Shown piece after piece: positions 50,856-60,000 of a stretch of DNA of 60,000 nucleotides (its first letter is position 1; each line of letters begins with the position of its first letter). The stretch spans positions 1,970,133 to 2,030,132 of the forward strand of contig OZ026549.1 in NCBI GenBank assembly GCA_964020155.1, given 5' to 3'. The position numbers and the translations under genes are program-made. This stretch comes from Chondrilla cf. caribensis. Taxonomy: Eukaryota; Porifera; Demospongiae; Chondrillida; Chondrillidae. The notes below the pieces were generated by a model. The model saw nothing but the letters and a program-made list of their open reading frames with translations. It did no database searches and had not been told where the DNA came from.

Positions 50856-51321
50856 AACTTACTCCCTACTCCAAACGTATTATGGGAAGAAATACCAAAT
50901 GTTGATAAGTGTGTACATCAAAATGCATTGATATTATCCCATTGTGTTAGACAGCTACAGCTTGCCCCATTCAGGTGCATATGTCAGCATGTGCACATAG
51001 GGTCTGTCCCATTTAGCAGCAGATATGCCCAAGTTGAAGTACAGGAACAATAGCAGTTGATGTATGCGTGCCGACAACGTTACTTTGCGTTTCTATGTGT
51101 GAGACCATAGGGTCTTAACATGTATTTCGAGATTCCTTGTTCCACAAGAGAATCATTCAGACACAAAAGGTTCAAAAGCATTGATATGTGGTCTAAATAA
51201 CCACCTAAAAGTTTTAGAATGGTCAAAACAACGAGAGATCGATGTTTTATCACGTAAGATATAACGCCCGACTCGCCGAAGAAGGACCCTGGTCCCCCCG
51301 TCGTTTCCTGCCTTTCAGAAG

Positions 51322-51612
51322 ATGTCCCGAGTGTCCCCGCGTCTTTCTACTTCCAGACGAATGTTTCATGTGTTTGTTGAACGGTTCGAAGGTGATCAAT
51401 TCGGCCAGTACCAGAATTGGCAGTCGATCAAAATGGCACGGCGTTCCAAAGAAAGAATCGTCAACGTGTTCGAAAAATCGCCTCGATCGTCTCGAAAAGG
51501 GCATCCACGTCTTTCTCCAGACGTACCGGACGTCATGAAAAGAGTTTCCGTCCTTCAGAGGGTCAGACGATCGCGCCAGACGTCGAAAACGTTGGCCAAA
51601 CTGTTGGCCTAA
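51322..51612 (+). other. Conserved open frame of the tandem unit, copy 1
   Basis: A 96-residue basic frame (RRMFHVFVERFEGDQFGQYQ ... RQTSKTLAKLLA) is preserved in copy 2 at 53523-53804 with the same stop. The opposite strand is also open over the same stretch in both copies (RRSRRFFEHVDDSFFGTPCH ...). I do not recognise either. It may be an element-encoded small protein or simply a GC-rich sequence with few stops. Confidence 0.25.
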
Positions 51613-51619
51613 ATATAGA

Positions 51620-51666
<47 letters not shown>

Positions 51667-51669
<3 letters not shown>

Positions 51670-51755
51670 ATCACTGGTCGTAGCCAAAACGGCCCTTGAC
51701 CTCAGCAGAAATTGATCAATTAATTGCAATATGCATATCACAGAGTTAGGACTGA

Positions 51756-51789
<34 letters not shown>

Positions 51790-52545
51790 AATCACTGTGG
51801 CACTTGCTAGATGGAGGGAGACAGAAGAGAGAATCTGAGCTGCATTGCCCTATAAATAAAATGGCCTGTGTGTTTAATAATTGTTCTGTCAGTGTTACAC
51901 ATTAGAAATATGAACTTGTCTTTAGAGCTTAAAAATATGAAGTTACCATTTGAAGTCATCGCTACTTCGAAGAGGGTAGATCTCAGTTGCCGATAAGCAG
52001 AGCAGTGTATTAAAAAGTGTATTTCATCCTCCAGAGATTGCGAATTACAGAGTGGGCATGTACGATCTTCTAAAGGCTTGGGCGGCTTACAGTGTCGACC
52101 TGTTTCAATAGAGAGCTTGTGATCTGATATGCGTAATTTAGTGAAGGCTTGTCTAACTGTTGGGTTTGAGATCACCGATAAATATGATTCTGGTTCGAGT
52201 GTGTTGGATTTGATCAAACGATATGTTCTTAACTTGTTCCCACCAGATGGTGTGGAACCTTGAGTACTGTTAATGTCAGCTCTTAGTTTTTGAGAGACTT
52301 GATCATGCAGCCTAGATAATACTTCATCAGGAGTAGGCAATATAAAGTCGATGTTAAAGCCAAGATGCAATAATTTTCGTTTTACTCTGGACATCCAAGA
52401 ATTATAACCAGATGAGCTCAAGCCGATAGATATTTCAAGAGCTTTCCTTGTGAGGAAGGGGGTGTTGGGTGAGGTGAGTCGATAGAAATATCTCAGTGTA
52501 GCTGACTCACAGTCAAACAACAGTGGGACTGATCCAGATATATAT
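51667..52545 (-). mobile_element. LINE (non-LTR) 3' fragment inserted in the (TA)n tract of unit 1
   Basis: On the minus strand it holds the 3' end of a polyprotein ORF (to 51807) and then a 3' region ending in a TA microsatellite. Unit 2 has (TA)n followed directly by ccacaccggaagcgtagg. In unit 1 the same sequence appears only after this fragment (52551), so the fragment interrupts the repeat. A run of about 29 A (plus strand, 51759-51787) lies in its 3' region. Confidence 0.75.
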
Positions 52546-52553
52546 ATCCACAC
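51807..52553 (-). pseudogene. LINE ORF2 C-terminal part (after the RT domain)
   Basis: The 248-residue frame lacks the reverse transcriptase core. Around residues 138-150 it has FTKLRISDHKLSIETGRH, and at about 166-184 the zinc-knuckle-like CPLCNSQSLEDEIHFLIHC. This is the C-terminal signature seen in many animal non-LTR polyproteins (RxxxHxLxIExGRh...CxxC...ExEeHFLxxC). The element is 5'-truncated, so it is not able to move itself. The frame is free of stops, which suggests a fairly young insertion. Confidence 0.75.
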
Positions 52554-52640
52554 CGGAAGCGTAGGCGGGCAGGCGGCCGACTCGCAAGAGAGGGGCTCGC
52601 TTAGGCTCGCCCCAATAACCTCGCGGTATAAACCGCTCGG
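52551..52640. repeat. GC-rich linker, copy 1 (copy 2 at 53858-53928)
   Basis: ccacaccggaagcgtaggcg ... ggctcgcttaggctcgcccc occurs after each (TA)n tract and shares the ggctcgcctaagctcgccc motif with the unit start (50513 and 52668). Confidence 0.85.
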
Positions 52641-52643
52641 TAA

Positions 52644-53852
52644 CTAGTTCAGACAGAGTCTGAAGGGGCTCGCCTAAGCTCGCCCTGTTAGCAGGGGTCA
52701 GCATAGATGTGCAGTAGCTGGCATTGAAAACGCACACATAGGCACTGACTGATGTCTGCAGCATGCATGCTCTATTCAGGCGATTATGGAAATTCCAGCA
52801 TATCCATAAGTGCCTGATAGGGTGGCTAAGTACATGCAGTGTGCTGGGTTCTGCTGCTGTGCAGTAGTTGCAGTAGTGACAACATGTTTATTCCATGTTG
52901 CAGCACAGAGATGTCTGTGTTGTATTGAAGGATGATAATGATTTTATAGATGTATTACACAGCATCAAAATGAGTCAATGCGTAAATATAAAACCCTAAC
53001 CCTACCCTAACCCTAACCCTATCCTAACTCTACCTTAACTTACTCCCTACTCCAAAAGTACTACACTGTAGTTATAGAAAGAAATACCAAATGTTGATAA
53101 ATGTGTACATCAAAATGCATTGATGTCATCTCATTGTGTTAGACAGCTACAGCTTGCCCCATTCAGGTGCATATGTCAGCATGTGCACATAGGGTCTGTC
53201 CCATTTAGCAGCAGATGTGCCCAAGTAGGAGTACAGGAACAATAGCAGTTGATGTATGCGTGTCGACAACGTTACTTTGCGTTTCTATGTGTGAGACCAT
53301 ACGGCATTAACATGTATTTCGAGATTCCTTGTTCCACAAGAGAATCATTGAGACACAAAAGGTTCAAAAGCATTGATATGTGGTCTAACGAACCATGTAA
53401 CAGTTTTAAAATGGTCAAAATAAGGAGAGATAGATGTTTTAACACGTAAGATATAACGCCCGACTCGTCGAAGAAGGATCCTGGTCCCCCCGTCGTTTCC
53501 TGCCTTTCAGAAGAGGTCCCGAGTGTCCCCGCGCCTTTCTAGTTCTAGAAGAATGTTTCTTGTGTTTGTCGAACGGTTCGAAGGTGATCAATTCGGCCAG
53601 TACCAGAATTGGCAGTCGATCAAAATGGCACGGCGTCCCAGAGAAAGAAACGTCAGCGTGTTTGAAAAATCGCCTCGATCGTCTCGAAAAGGGCATCCAC
53701 GTCTTTCTCCGGACGTCCCTGACGTCTCGAAAAGAGTTTCCGTCCTTCAGAGGGTCGCACGATCGCGCCAGACGTCGAAAACGTTGGCCAAATTGTTGGC
53801 CTAAATTAGTAATACAAGCATATAATAATTTATTATATATATATATATATAT
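52644..53852. repeat. Tandem repeat unit 2
   Basis: Second copy of 50486-51665, offset about 2.16 kb, with small indels and several percent divergence. It ends in a shorter TA tract. Confidence 0.85.
53523..53804 (+). other. Conserved open frame of the tandem unit, copy 2
   Basis: 93 residues aligned to 51322-51612 without indel over the last 85 residues. Differences include MARRSKERIVNVF versus MARRPRERNVSVF. Confidence 0.25.
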
Positions 53853-53935
53853 ATTTCCACACCGGAAGCGTAGGCGGGCAGGCGGCCGACTCGCAAGAGA
53901 GGGGCTCGCTTAGGCTCGCCCCAATAATATATAGA

Positions 53936-55621
53936 AAGCTTTAGTTATGAGTATTTGTAAGTATAGTTTTTTTTCTATGTTCGTACGTATTTCAATATAT
54001 AGTTCTGAACTAACATATTTCTTAGTTTTAGTTATGGCAATCGCTTGTCTGTTGAGTTACTTGTTGCAGCACAGGAAATACAGTGTACTGACATTGCTAT
54101 AGGTAGCTATAATATAGATATACTAGCACTAAACCAATGAACATACTAATTTTGAGGTACGTCGCAATTAGAACTGAACTCCAATTAGATCTAAACTGAG
54201 GCTAGCAGAACTATTACATAGCCTGAAGCTATTGGATCTGATCATGACTTTAATTGTACACTTGTCAACTGTTTCTATATAATAATGTCTACTAATATCA
54301 TTTGCGTGTCTGATTTGAATATAATGCTCTATTAAAATTACACATGCAATTTTGAATGTTTGGAATTACCAGTTTATATTTACATCTACTGTGCATACTG
54401 TTTCAGAAAATGCATGAAGTCAGGATCTCAGTAAGAAGAGCTTAATGTGAGAGTTTGGAGATATTCCTTCCTCAACAAGAGACTCTGTATCTACCTGTGT
54501 TCAATTGCGTAATAGTTTAGAGATATTCCTACCTACACAAGAGACTATGTACCTACGTACCTTGTGCATGTACACAAGCACAGAACAAATATATTATGCC
54601 AGCTTGAGTCAATGACACGTCCCCTCTGCCTTAAGGTATGCCGGAAGGTATTTTTTTAAATCCAGTCCCCATGCAGCGCTAGCTAGGTATATTGGACAAC
54701 TATCAGTTTAACTCACAACCTCTACCATGAACCACTAAAATTTTAATAATATTCTCTCCCATATTATATACATTGGAAGTATTAAGCACCTCTGAATGAA
54801 GTCAAGGTTACAAACCACTTACAGAGAAGGTGAGTGTTTTATAAGTTAGATGTAGTCCTCAGCAAGGTCTGGAGCCTATATCAGCTTGACATGCCCCCCT
54901 CTACCATAATCTACACTAGAAGGTGTTCAGCTTTTTCCCACACTCTTTCTCATGCAATTCATTGTAGATGCACCTCTGAATGTACCTTGGGTTACAGACC
55001 ATGTATGGTGATGGGGTGTTTCATAATAGACCATAATATTATGCAATTTTCCACCCACCGCCCACAATAATGGGGCCACTGGGGTCAACAGTGAACGAAT
55101 CTGCACGAATGTAAGGAGTATAATATAGTATAATAGGCAGCTGTGATGGGATTCCAATTGTAGCCAAACTTAAGGCATAGACCTAGCCATTGATCAAGTG
55201 CCAAAGTTCCAAGACGTCGCTGTCGGTTAGATAGACGTGAGTGTCCTCATTGGGCTAGACGCAATTCCATCAAGAAAAGATTTGCACAGCATACAGCACA
55301 GCAACAAACGGACATAGTAAAACCTTTGCCAACCATTACGAACATTAATGGTGTGAAACTTTGATGTCATTGGTCAATATAGTATATGTACTGTGAAGAT
55401 ACTGGGTGTATCCTGGGTGCCTATCAGAATAGCCAATGGCTAAAGGCTCTCCAATCTAAATAAGTTACCCTAATACCCTGAAGATATTGTATAAGCCTAT
55501 ACTTGGAATTGTAAATCAAGATCAGTTATTCTGAACAGCCAACAAACAAAAACACCAATCAATTTTTTGAATTAAACTGTTACAGGCTATAGAATCTGAT
55601 ATACTATGATGGTTATAAAAC

Positions 55622-55663
<42 letters not shown>

Positions 55664-55940
55664 GTTCTAATGAATCAGTGCTTCAGATGAAGTTTATTCA
55701 GCTTGCTATAATTGTATGGCATCAATTTGGCTGTTTTTGTTGCTCAAGGTACTAGCTGCGGTAGAGAAAATACACCACAGTAGCATTATATATGTACAAT
55801 ACACCATACAGTACACTCAACAGTAATCAACATGCATGGTAAGGTGATGAATATGGTTTAACTTATTGGATTAGGGTATATTTGTTGTTACAGTATTATT
55901 ATTAGCCAATTTAAGCAAGGTTCTATGGGATTATGTTTCA
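53936..55940. repeat. Duplicated non-coding spacer, third copy
   Basis: Matches 6260-8180 and 18340-20730, including the ctgtcaactgtttctat segment, the (ATT)n tract at 55622-55662 and the approach to peptide gene E. No exon is seen. Confidence 0.8.
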
Positions 55941-55946
55941 TATATA

Positions 55947-58636
55947 TTATAACTTGCTATAGTATTGAATCGAGGCCCATATTATTAATAGCACTAACCA
56001 TTTATGACAACATCTACTCAATTCCCCGCCATAATAGAGACTGTAGGATCCTGCTTTCTTCTTACTACAGCAATAATTGCTAGTAACACCAATGTCATCC
56101 TGACATTCTCCATCACGGAAGCACCTCCCATATGCACCTTCACCTAGTAGAAATAGTAAGAAACAATATAATTATGTACTTTGTCCTTTCTAATATTATT
56201 ATTTGTTGTATGGTTAAGGGGAGGATCAAAGGGCATAACTGTGCATTTGCTTCTGATACTGCACACTTTTGTGACCGCAAGTGTGCAGAATCAACTAAGC
56301 GCCCATCTCTAATCATAACAATCGGCCACAATTTAAAATTCTCACTCCATTGTCTGGCTTCATAACGTCAATCATGAACTCAATACTAATACATACTTTT
56401 CAACAGTAAGTATAACATGTACAAATTATTTAAAGATAAGAAATTTACGGAGGTTCCTAAAAGCATAGATACTCGACCTTATACTCGGGATCGGTGACTC
56501 TCGAATTTATATGGATTGTTACGGCTAATGATTACATAATAATTTTAGTGTGGCCGTGCCATGCTCGTTTCATTTCTCGAGGAGGCGCTTATTTTATTTT
56601 CCTTTATATTTCTCTTGATCAAGGCACAGCTGCCGAATTGAGAGACTTAATAGACGAAATATTGCTTATTCTACTGGTTGAGCGAATATAAGGAGGGAAA
56701 GGTCCTCCAGCGTGAGTATTACTGGGGGACAAAGAGAAAATATACAAATTACGCAAAAACTCTTCGGCCTTGGGTCCAGAACCACTTTCACTACTTTGCA
56801 GTGAGGCATAATGGTTGTCATTGAATAATGATCCGCTTTTTGAAGTACTTTAGGTACATTTTACGGGTTCATTCTGCGATTTTAAAATCTACGCACGGGT
56901 GCACCTTGTACGCAAAAACTCTCCGTATAACCATTCAATTTACGTATTACTTTGGATATCAGTGGTAGAACATGCAATACATAGAATGGTAGCAACGAAA
57001 GTACTGCTCCGAACCGTTAAAGGCTTTTCCGTATACCTTTTCGAAGGTAATGTACGGGACAGAAGCACCTCTTCTGCCTAAAACTTGCTATGACATCATT
57101 GCGGTTGATGAGATTCATAACAATGAATAAAATTATACCACGGCTTCGGCTCCTTCGATCGTCGTTTCTAGTTTACACAACAGATTATGAATATTATTAT
57201 CACCCTGGTAACCAGCACAAATTAGAGTTCGCCCATTGTTCTCAAAATAAAACAAGCATGGTATGGGGCGTTTACGTGAGTCACCGATCCCGAGTATAAG
57301 GTCGAGTATCTATGCTAAAAGCGAGCAAAATGTCCATGATGTCTAACTGCTTTTCGGGTGTTAACACCCGCACATGTGAACGCTGAATACCCATCGCAAC
57401 AGCGGCAACATGCTGATTTCGAATCGTCGAGAATGAAAAATTCGGGGGGAATTCGAGCGCAACGGATTCGCCGAATAGAATATCGAAGGTTCTAACTCTA
57501 GAAGAGACGCCGCCCAAGTACAGGGGGAGGTAGAATTACTTATTGATGAGGGAGGGTTTGTTTTCGCATCTCTTGAATAACGTCGCGAATAAGAAAATAG
57601 AAGAACAGGAGCTAAGAATGAAACGCGTCTTCGAATAAAATTTCAAATAAGCGCCCACAACAAGCCGGTTACAGTACGTCCAAGTGTGCATTGGCTCTTT
57701 ATTGCACTCGCCCTCGGGCGCTTCGCGCCCTCGTGACTCTAGTCTGGCTCGCTAGACCGTCCCAACTATGCGCCTAGGGCGGCAAGAAAGGGAAGGGACG
57801 GTCTAGCGGCAATAGAGATTAGTTAACACCTTTTCGACCAATCAGGAGCGACTACCCAGAATCGCGGCAATTGAATTCATGACTTGCGGTTCTTCGTATA
57901 ATCAGGCTGCAAACGAGAATAAATAGAAAGCTTTGCTCACGAGACCTAGTTTTAATCAAGGAATTGAGGCTGTCTTCGTCGATGAAGCGCACTGTGTAGA
58001 ATCTTGGGGTACTGGAGTTGAACCTTTTCGACGTACTTACGATTAGCATGTAATTGGGCACTCGTTAATTATCGTCAATCGATAAGCGAAGGTGTTAGCT
58101 AATCTCTATTGCCGCTAGACCGTCCCTTCCCTTTTCTTGCCCTCGGCGCATAGTTGGGACAGTCTAGCAGGCCAGACTATCGTGACTCGAGCAATAAATA
58201 CGCCAATGCACACTTGGACGTACTGTAACCATAACAAGGAATACAGAATTTTTAGTGGGCAACATCATGTTTCTTGTAAATATATTATCAGTTTGGAAAC
58301 ACTGATTTTTTCTTTATAATGTATTGTCAGTCCTAATTTGTGTTCACAAGCCTGTTACTAACTATAATTATAGTGGCCAACAAAGCCAAATCGTTATTGT
58401 TAAAAGGTGATGGTATATGAAACTTCAAAGGTTTGGAAACATAAGTGGTTTCAATGTTATAATTAAACAATGATGTAGGTTATAAAAAGAAAACTTAAAT
58501 AAAGAAAAATACCCACTCCACTTAAGTAGAGGGTGCACAGGGGTTGTGTATTCCCACATTAAGTATGCACAGACTCACTCTGGTAGAACATGGCTCCAAT
58601 GAGCAGCAGGAGCAAGATCAGTCCCTTCCCAGACAT
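55947..58636 (-). CDS. Secreted six-cysteine peptide E (two exons, long tail form, enlarged intron)
   Basis: Exon 1 is 58636-58579 and exon 2 is 56143-55947, giving 84 residues. Both exons are intact: family signal peptide, SEGAYGRCFRDGEC, SNYCCSKKKAG, GELSRCC, and tail WLVLLIIWASI to YYSKL. It is closest to peptide B. The splice sites (gtgagt donor, ctaggtg-type acceptor) are unchanged, but the intron is about 2.4 kb instead of about 0.4 kb. A cluster of inverted-repeat elements (about 56206-58236) sits in it. Whether it is still spliced properly cannot be seen. Confidence 0.75.
56462..57316. mobile_element. 855-bp element with 39-bp perfect inverted repeats
   Basis: AGCATAGATACTCGACCTTA and on to GGGATCGGTGACTC at 56462-56500 is repeated in inverse orientation at 57278-57316. 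The flanks cctAAA and AAAagcg suggest a short A-rich target duplication. Frames inside (56494-56691, 56899-57081, and minus 57281-57517) match no family I know. Confidence 0.8.
57667..58230. mobile_element. Foldback element with ~145-170-bp arms that are themselves hairpins
   Basis: The left arm (57667-57835) and right arm (58087-58230) begin, each on its own strand, GGTTACAGTACGTCCAAGTG. Each arm contains an inner palindrome, gctagaccgtccc ... gggacggtctagc, around a ~40-bp loop. The centre (57836-58086) holds a helicase-like fragment. An old relative may lie at 40770-40985. Confidence 0.8.
57924..58047 (+). pseudogene. RecQ-like helicase fragment inside the foldback element
   Basis: The plus-strand frame between two TAG codons reads KALLTRPSFNQGIEAVFVDE, then AHCVESWGTGVEPFRRTYD. 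It contains the Walker B box VFVDEAHC followed by V-x2-WG, the pattern that distinguishes RecQ helicases (DEAHCxSxWGxDFRPxY). Only this motif and its immediate surroundings remain, about 40 residues. It is probably a captured or decayed piece of a helicase gene carried by the element, without function. Confidence 0.55.
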
Positions 58637-58757
58637 GTTGTTCACTTAGTTTCTTTAGGATTGTCTTTCCAACAGGTCAGGTACACACCGTACAGGCACT
58701 TTTCTTTGATGAGGTTCACAGAGAAAAACAGCTATGAACTGGCTGTAACGAGTAGGT

Positions 58758-58766
58758 CATTATATA
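58758..58766 (-). promoter_or_regulatory. TATA box of peptide gene E
   Basis: TATATAATG on the minus strand, about 122 bp upstream of the ATG. The conserved promoter block continues to about 59300. Confidence 0.6.
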
Positions 58767-58979
58767 GCCCAAACAGGTTCTACCAAATCCTTCCGGTATA
58801 CAAGTCCTTCCTGAGTGGTACAGGCTGTCATTTTGTTTTAGCATAAAGATTATATTGTATAAATATAACTTCTTGTAATACTAATCCTAGTACCAGTGTG
58901 TATCATGGTAGGCTGGAAGAAGCTCTCAGAAGTGTAAATCTCCGCTGAACCAAAACAATTGAAATTGGATAATTTTGTC

Positions 58980-60000
58980 ATGTATTAATTATAAATATAC
59001 CTTACACACATGGTGCAGTAGATTCACAGGTATACTAATATGAGTCTGATCCAGGACAAAAACTACACAGGAAGATGGTATACATACAATGTCATGCACA
59101 AAGTGAAGTGTGTAATGCTTGGGTGAGGGTGTGGTCCCTCTATAGGAATATTTGGTATATGAGTATAGTGCATGTGTATTTACTTGTACATGTATATGAA
59201 TATTATGGGTACATGGATACATATACCGTATAATAGGTTAATGGCTGCAGTAGTATTCTATACACATGCTATATAAGCAGCCTTCAGATACCAGACAAAA
59301 TTATAATACAACTATGTCATCATTATGTATGAACTGTATCTTCATCACAGTATACTGACCATGTACACCTTTCCAATGAGAAGCGCTCATTATTGTAACA
59401 GCCTACATCCATGTAATAACAAAAAGTATCAACTGCAAACCTCAACAAACCCAATACAGGAACATGCACAATGTGCAGGAGGAAACCAATTAGTTACATA
59501 CATATTTAAAAGGTAAGTGACCACCTTGAAAATGGCTGTTAATAGGGTGCTTGAAATTTCAAATGTTTGTTGAGTAAGAAATGGGTATTTCCTTCATGAA
59601 CTTCTCACACATTTTTTAGTAAAAACTTCAGCTGCTTAGTAGAATTATATTATTATTTGTTATTAATGATGATTTACCTCATTTGCATTAAAACATGACT
59701 AGTTCTGTCAATTCGCAATCTTAATACATATGCAGCACTACCACTGTGGAAGCCATATATTGTTGGGACTGGTCACTTACTTTTGTGTATACAAAGTCAT
59801 GACATGTTTGTCCCTTCATTGGTGCACACCACATGCACGTATTAATTTACAGCACTGTTACAACCTAGATATTGAAACTGTAAACATTTGTTAGCAGGTG
59901 AACAATAAATAACAGATGCCGGTTGACGAATTAACATGAACTGTAAAGTGTAATATTCTTGTACATGCTTTGAGGCAGCCCCAATTTTTGTCTTCGTTTC
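58980..60000. repeat. Duplicated non-coding spacer, copy 3
   Basis: Follows 21700-22690 closely to the end of the window. No exon is seen. Confidence 0.75.

Larger units (their letters stand above)
50486..51665. repeat. Tandem repeat unit 1 with CCCTAA motifs, ending in (TA)n
   Basis: Runs from agttcagacagagtctgaaggg to cgaaaacgttggccaaact and a TA microsatellite (51628-51665). It is copied at 52644-53852. It contains an interstitial telomere-like patch (50812-50855: CCCTAA-type units with CCCTACC and TCCTAAC variants). It also contains a GC-rich end (51250-51612) that is open on both strands. Confidence 0.85.
56206..58236. mobile_element. Composite insertion in the intron of peptide gene E
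   Basis: The uninterrupted sequence in genes B (8440-8455) and C (20975-21032) reads attatt(n)aaggaacacagaatttctagtggg. In E it is split between attattattt (56205) and ataacaaggaatac (58231). The outer ends ttgttgtatggttaag and, from the other strand, ttgttatggttacag resemble each other. Inside are two distinct inverted-repeat units, annotated separately. The nested order suggests repeated insertion at one place. Confidence 0.75.

Noticed and set aside
51759..51787. A29 run as the poly(A) tail of the LINE
   Set aside because: The LINE reads on the minus strand, where this run is poly(T), so it is in the wrong orientation for its tail.

Overview
The window is eukaryotic, most likely from an early-branching marine invertebrate. 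A sponge or a similar animal is my best guess, and that is inference. The evidence is AT-rich DNA, split genes with GT-AG introns, many CA/GT microsatellites, relics of hAT and non-LTR elements, and short CCCTAA (metazoan telomere-type) motifs. No bacterial, organellar, rRNA or tRNA gene was seen.

Two protein families dominate. (1) Five two-exon genes on the minus strand (920-1399, 8185-8841, 20734-21332, 31752-32234, 55947-58636) encode small secreted peptides of 68-85 residues. They share a signal peptide and a fixed six-cysteine spacing C-x5-C-x10-CC-x18-CC, and each has a TATA box about 120 bp upstream of the ATG. (2) Three copies of the 5' part of a Spinster-like major facilitator (MFS) transporter lie on the minus strand (2785-6151, 16855-18203, 47019-49592). 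One carries exons 1-4. The other two are truncated. A separate last exon of such a transporter sits at 15582-16079. The peptide genes and transporter pieces lie in the same duplicated blocks, so the region is a mosaic of segmental duplications.

Layout. 1-9300: peptide A, transporter A, peptide B. 9300-15580: no intact gene, one non-LTR relic, a degenerate ~190-bp repeat array. 15582-21700: transporter last exon, transporter copy 2 (pseudogene), peptide C. 23560-27440: two tandem ~1.93-kb units full of CA tracts. 27500-29900: NFX1-type zinc-finger pseudogene, a chimeric junction and the 3' exons of an unrecognised plus-strand gene. 30865-34830: second copy of the first block (peptide D) and a 911-bp inverted-repeat element. 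34900-38335: further duplicates and a 54-bp minisatellite. 38356-39577: hAT transposon relic. 39740-46640: duplicated plus-strand exons, a 421-bp CA tract, scattered candidate exons and a PH-domain exon. 47019-49592: transporter copy 3. 50486-53930: tandem repeat units with telomere-like motifs, interrupted by a LINE 3' fragment. 53936-60000: peptide E block, whose intron carries about 2 kb of nested inverted-repeat elements including a RecQ-like helicase fragment.

The peptides look like secreted products with separate TATA promoters. The transporter, by family, is an endolysosomal or plasma-membrane lipid/sugar carrier. Nothing in the sequence shows that the two act together; their linkage may only reflect co-duplication.
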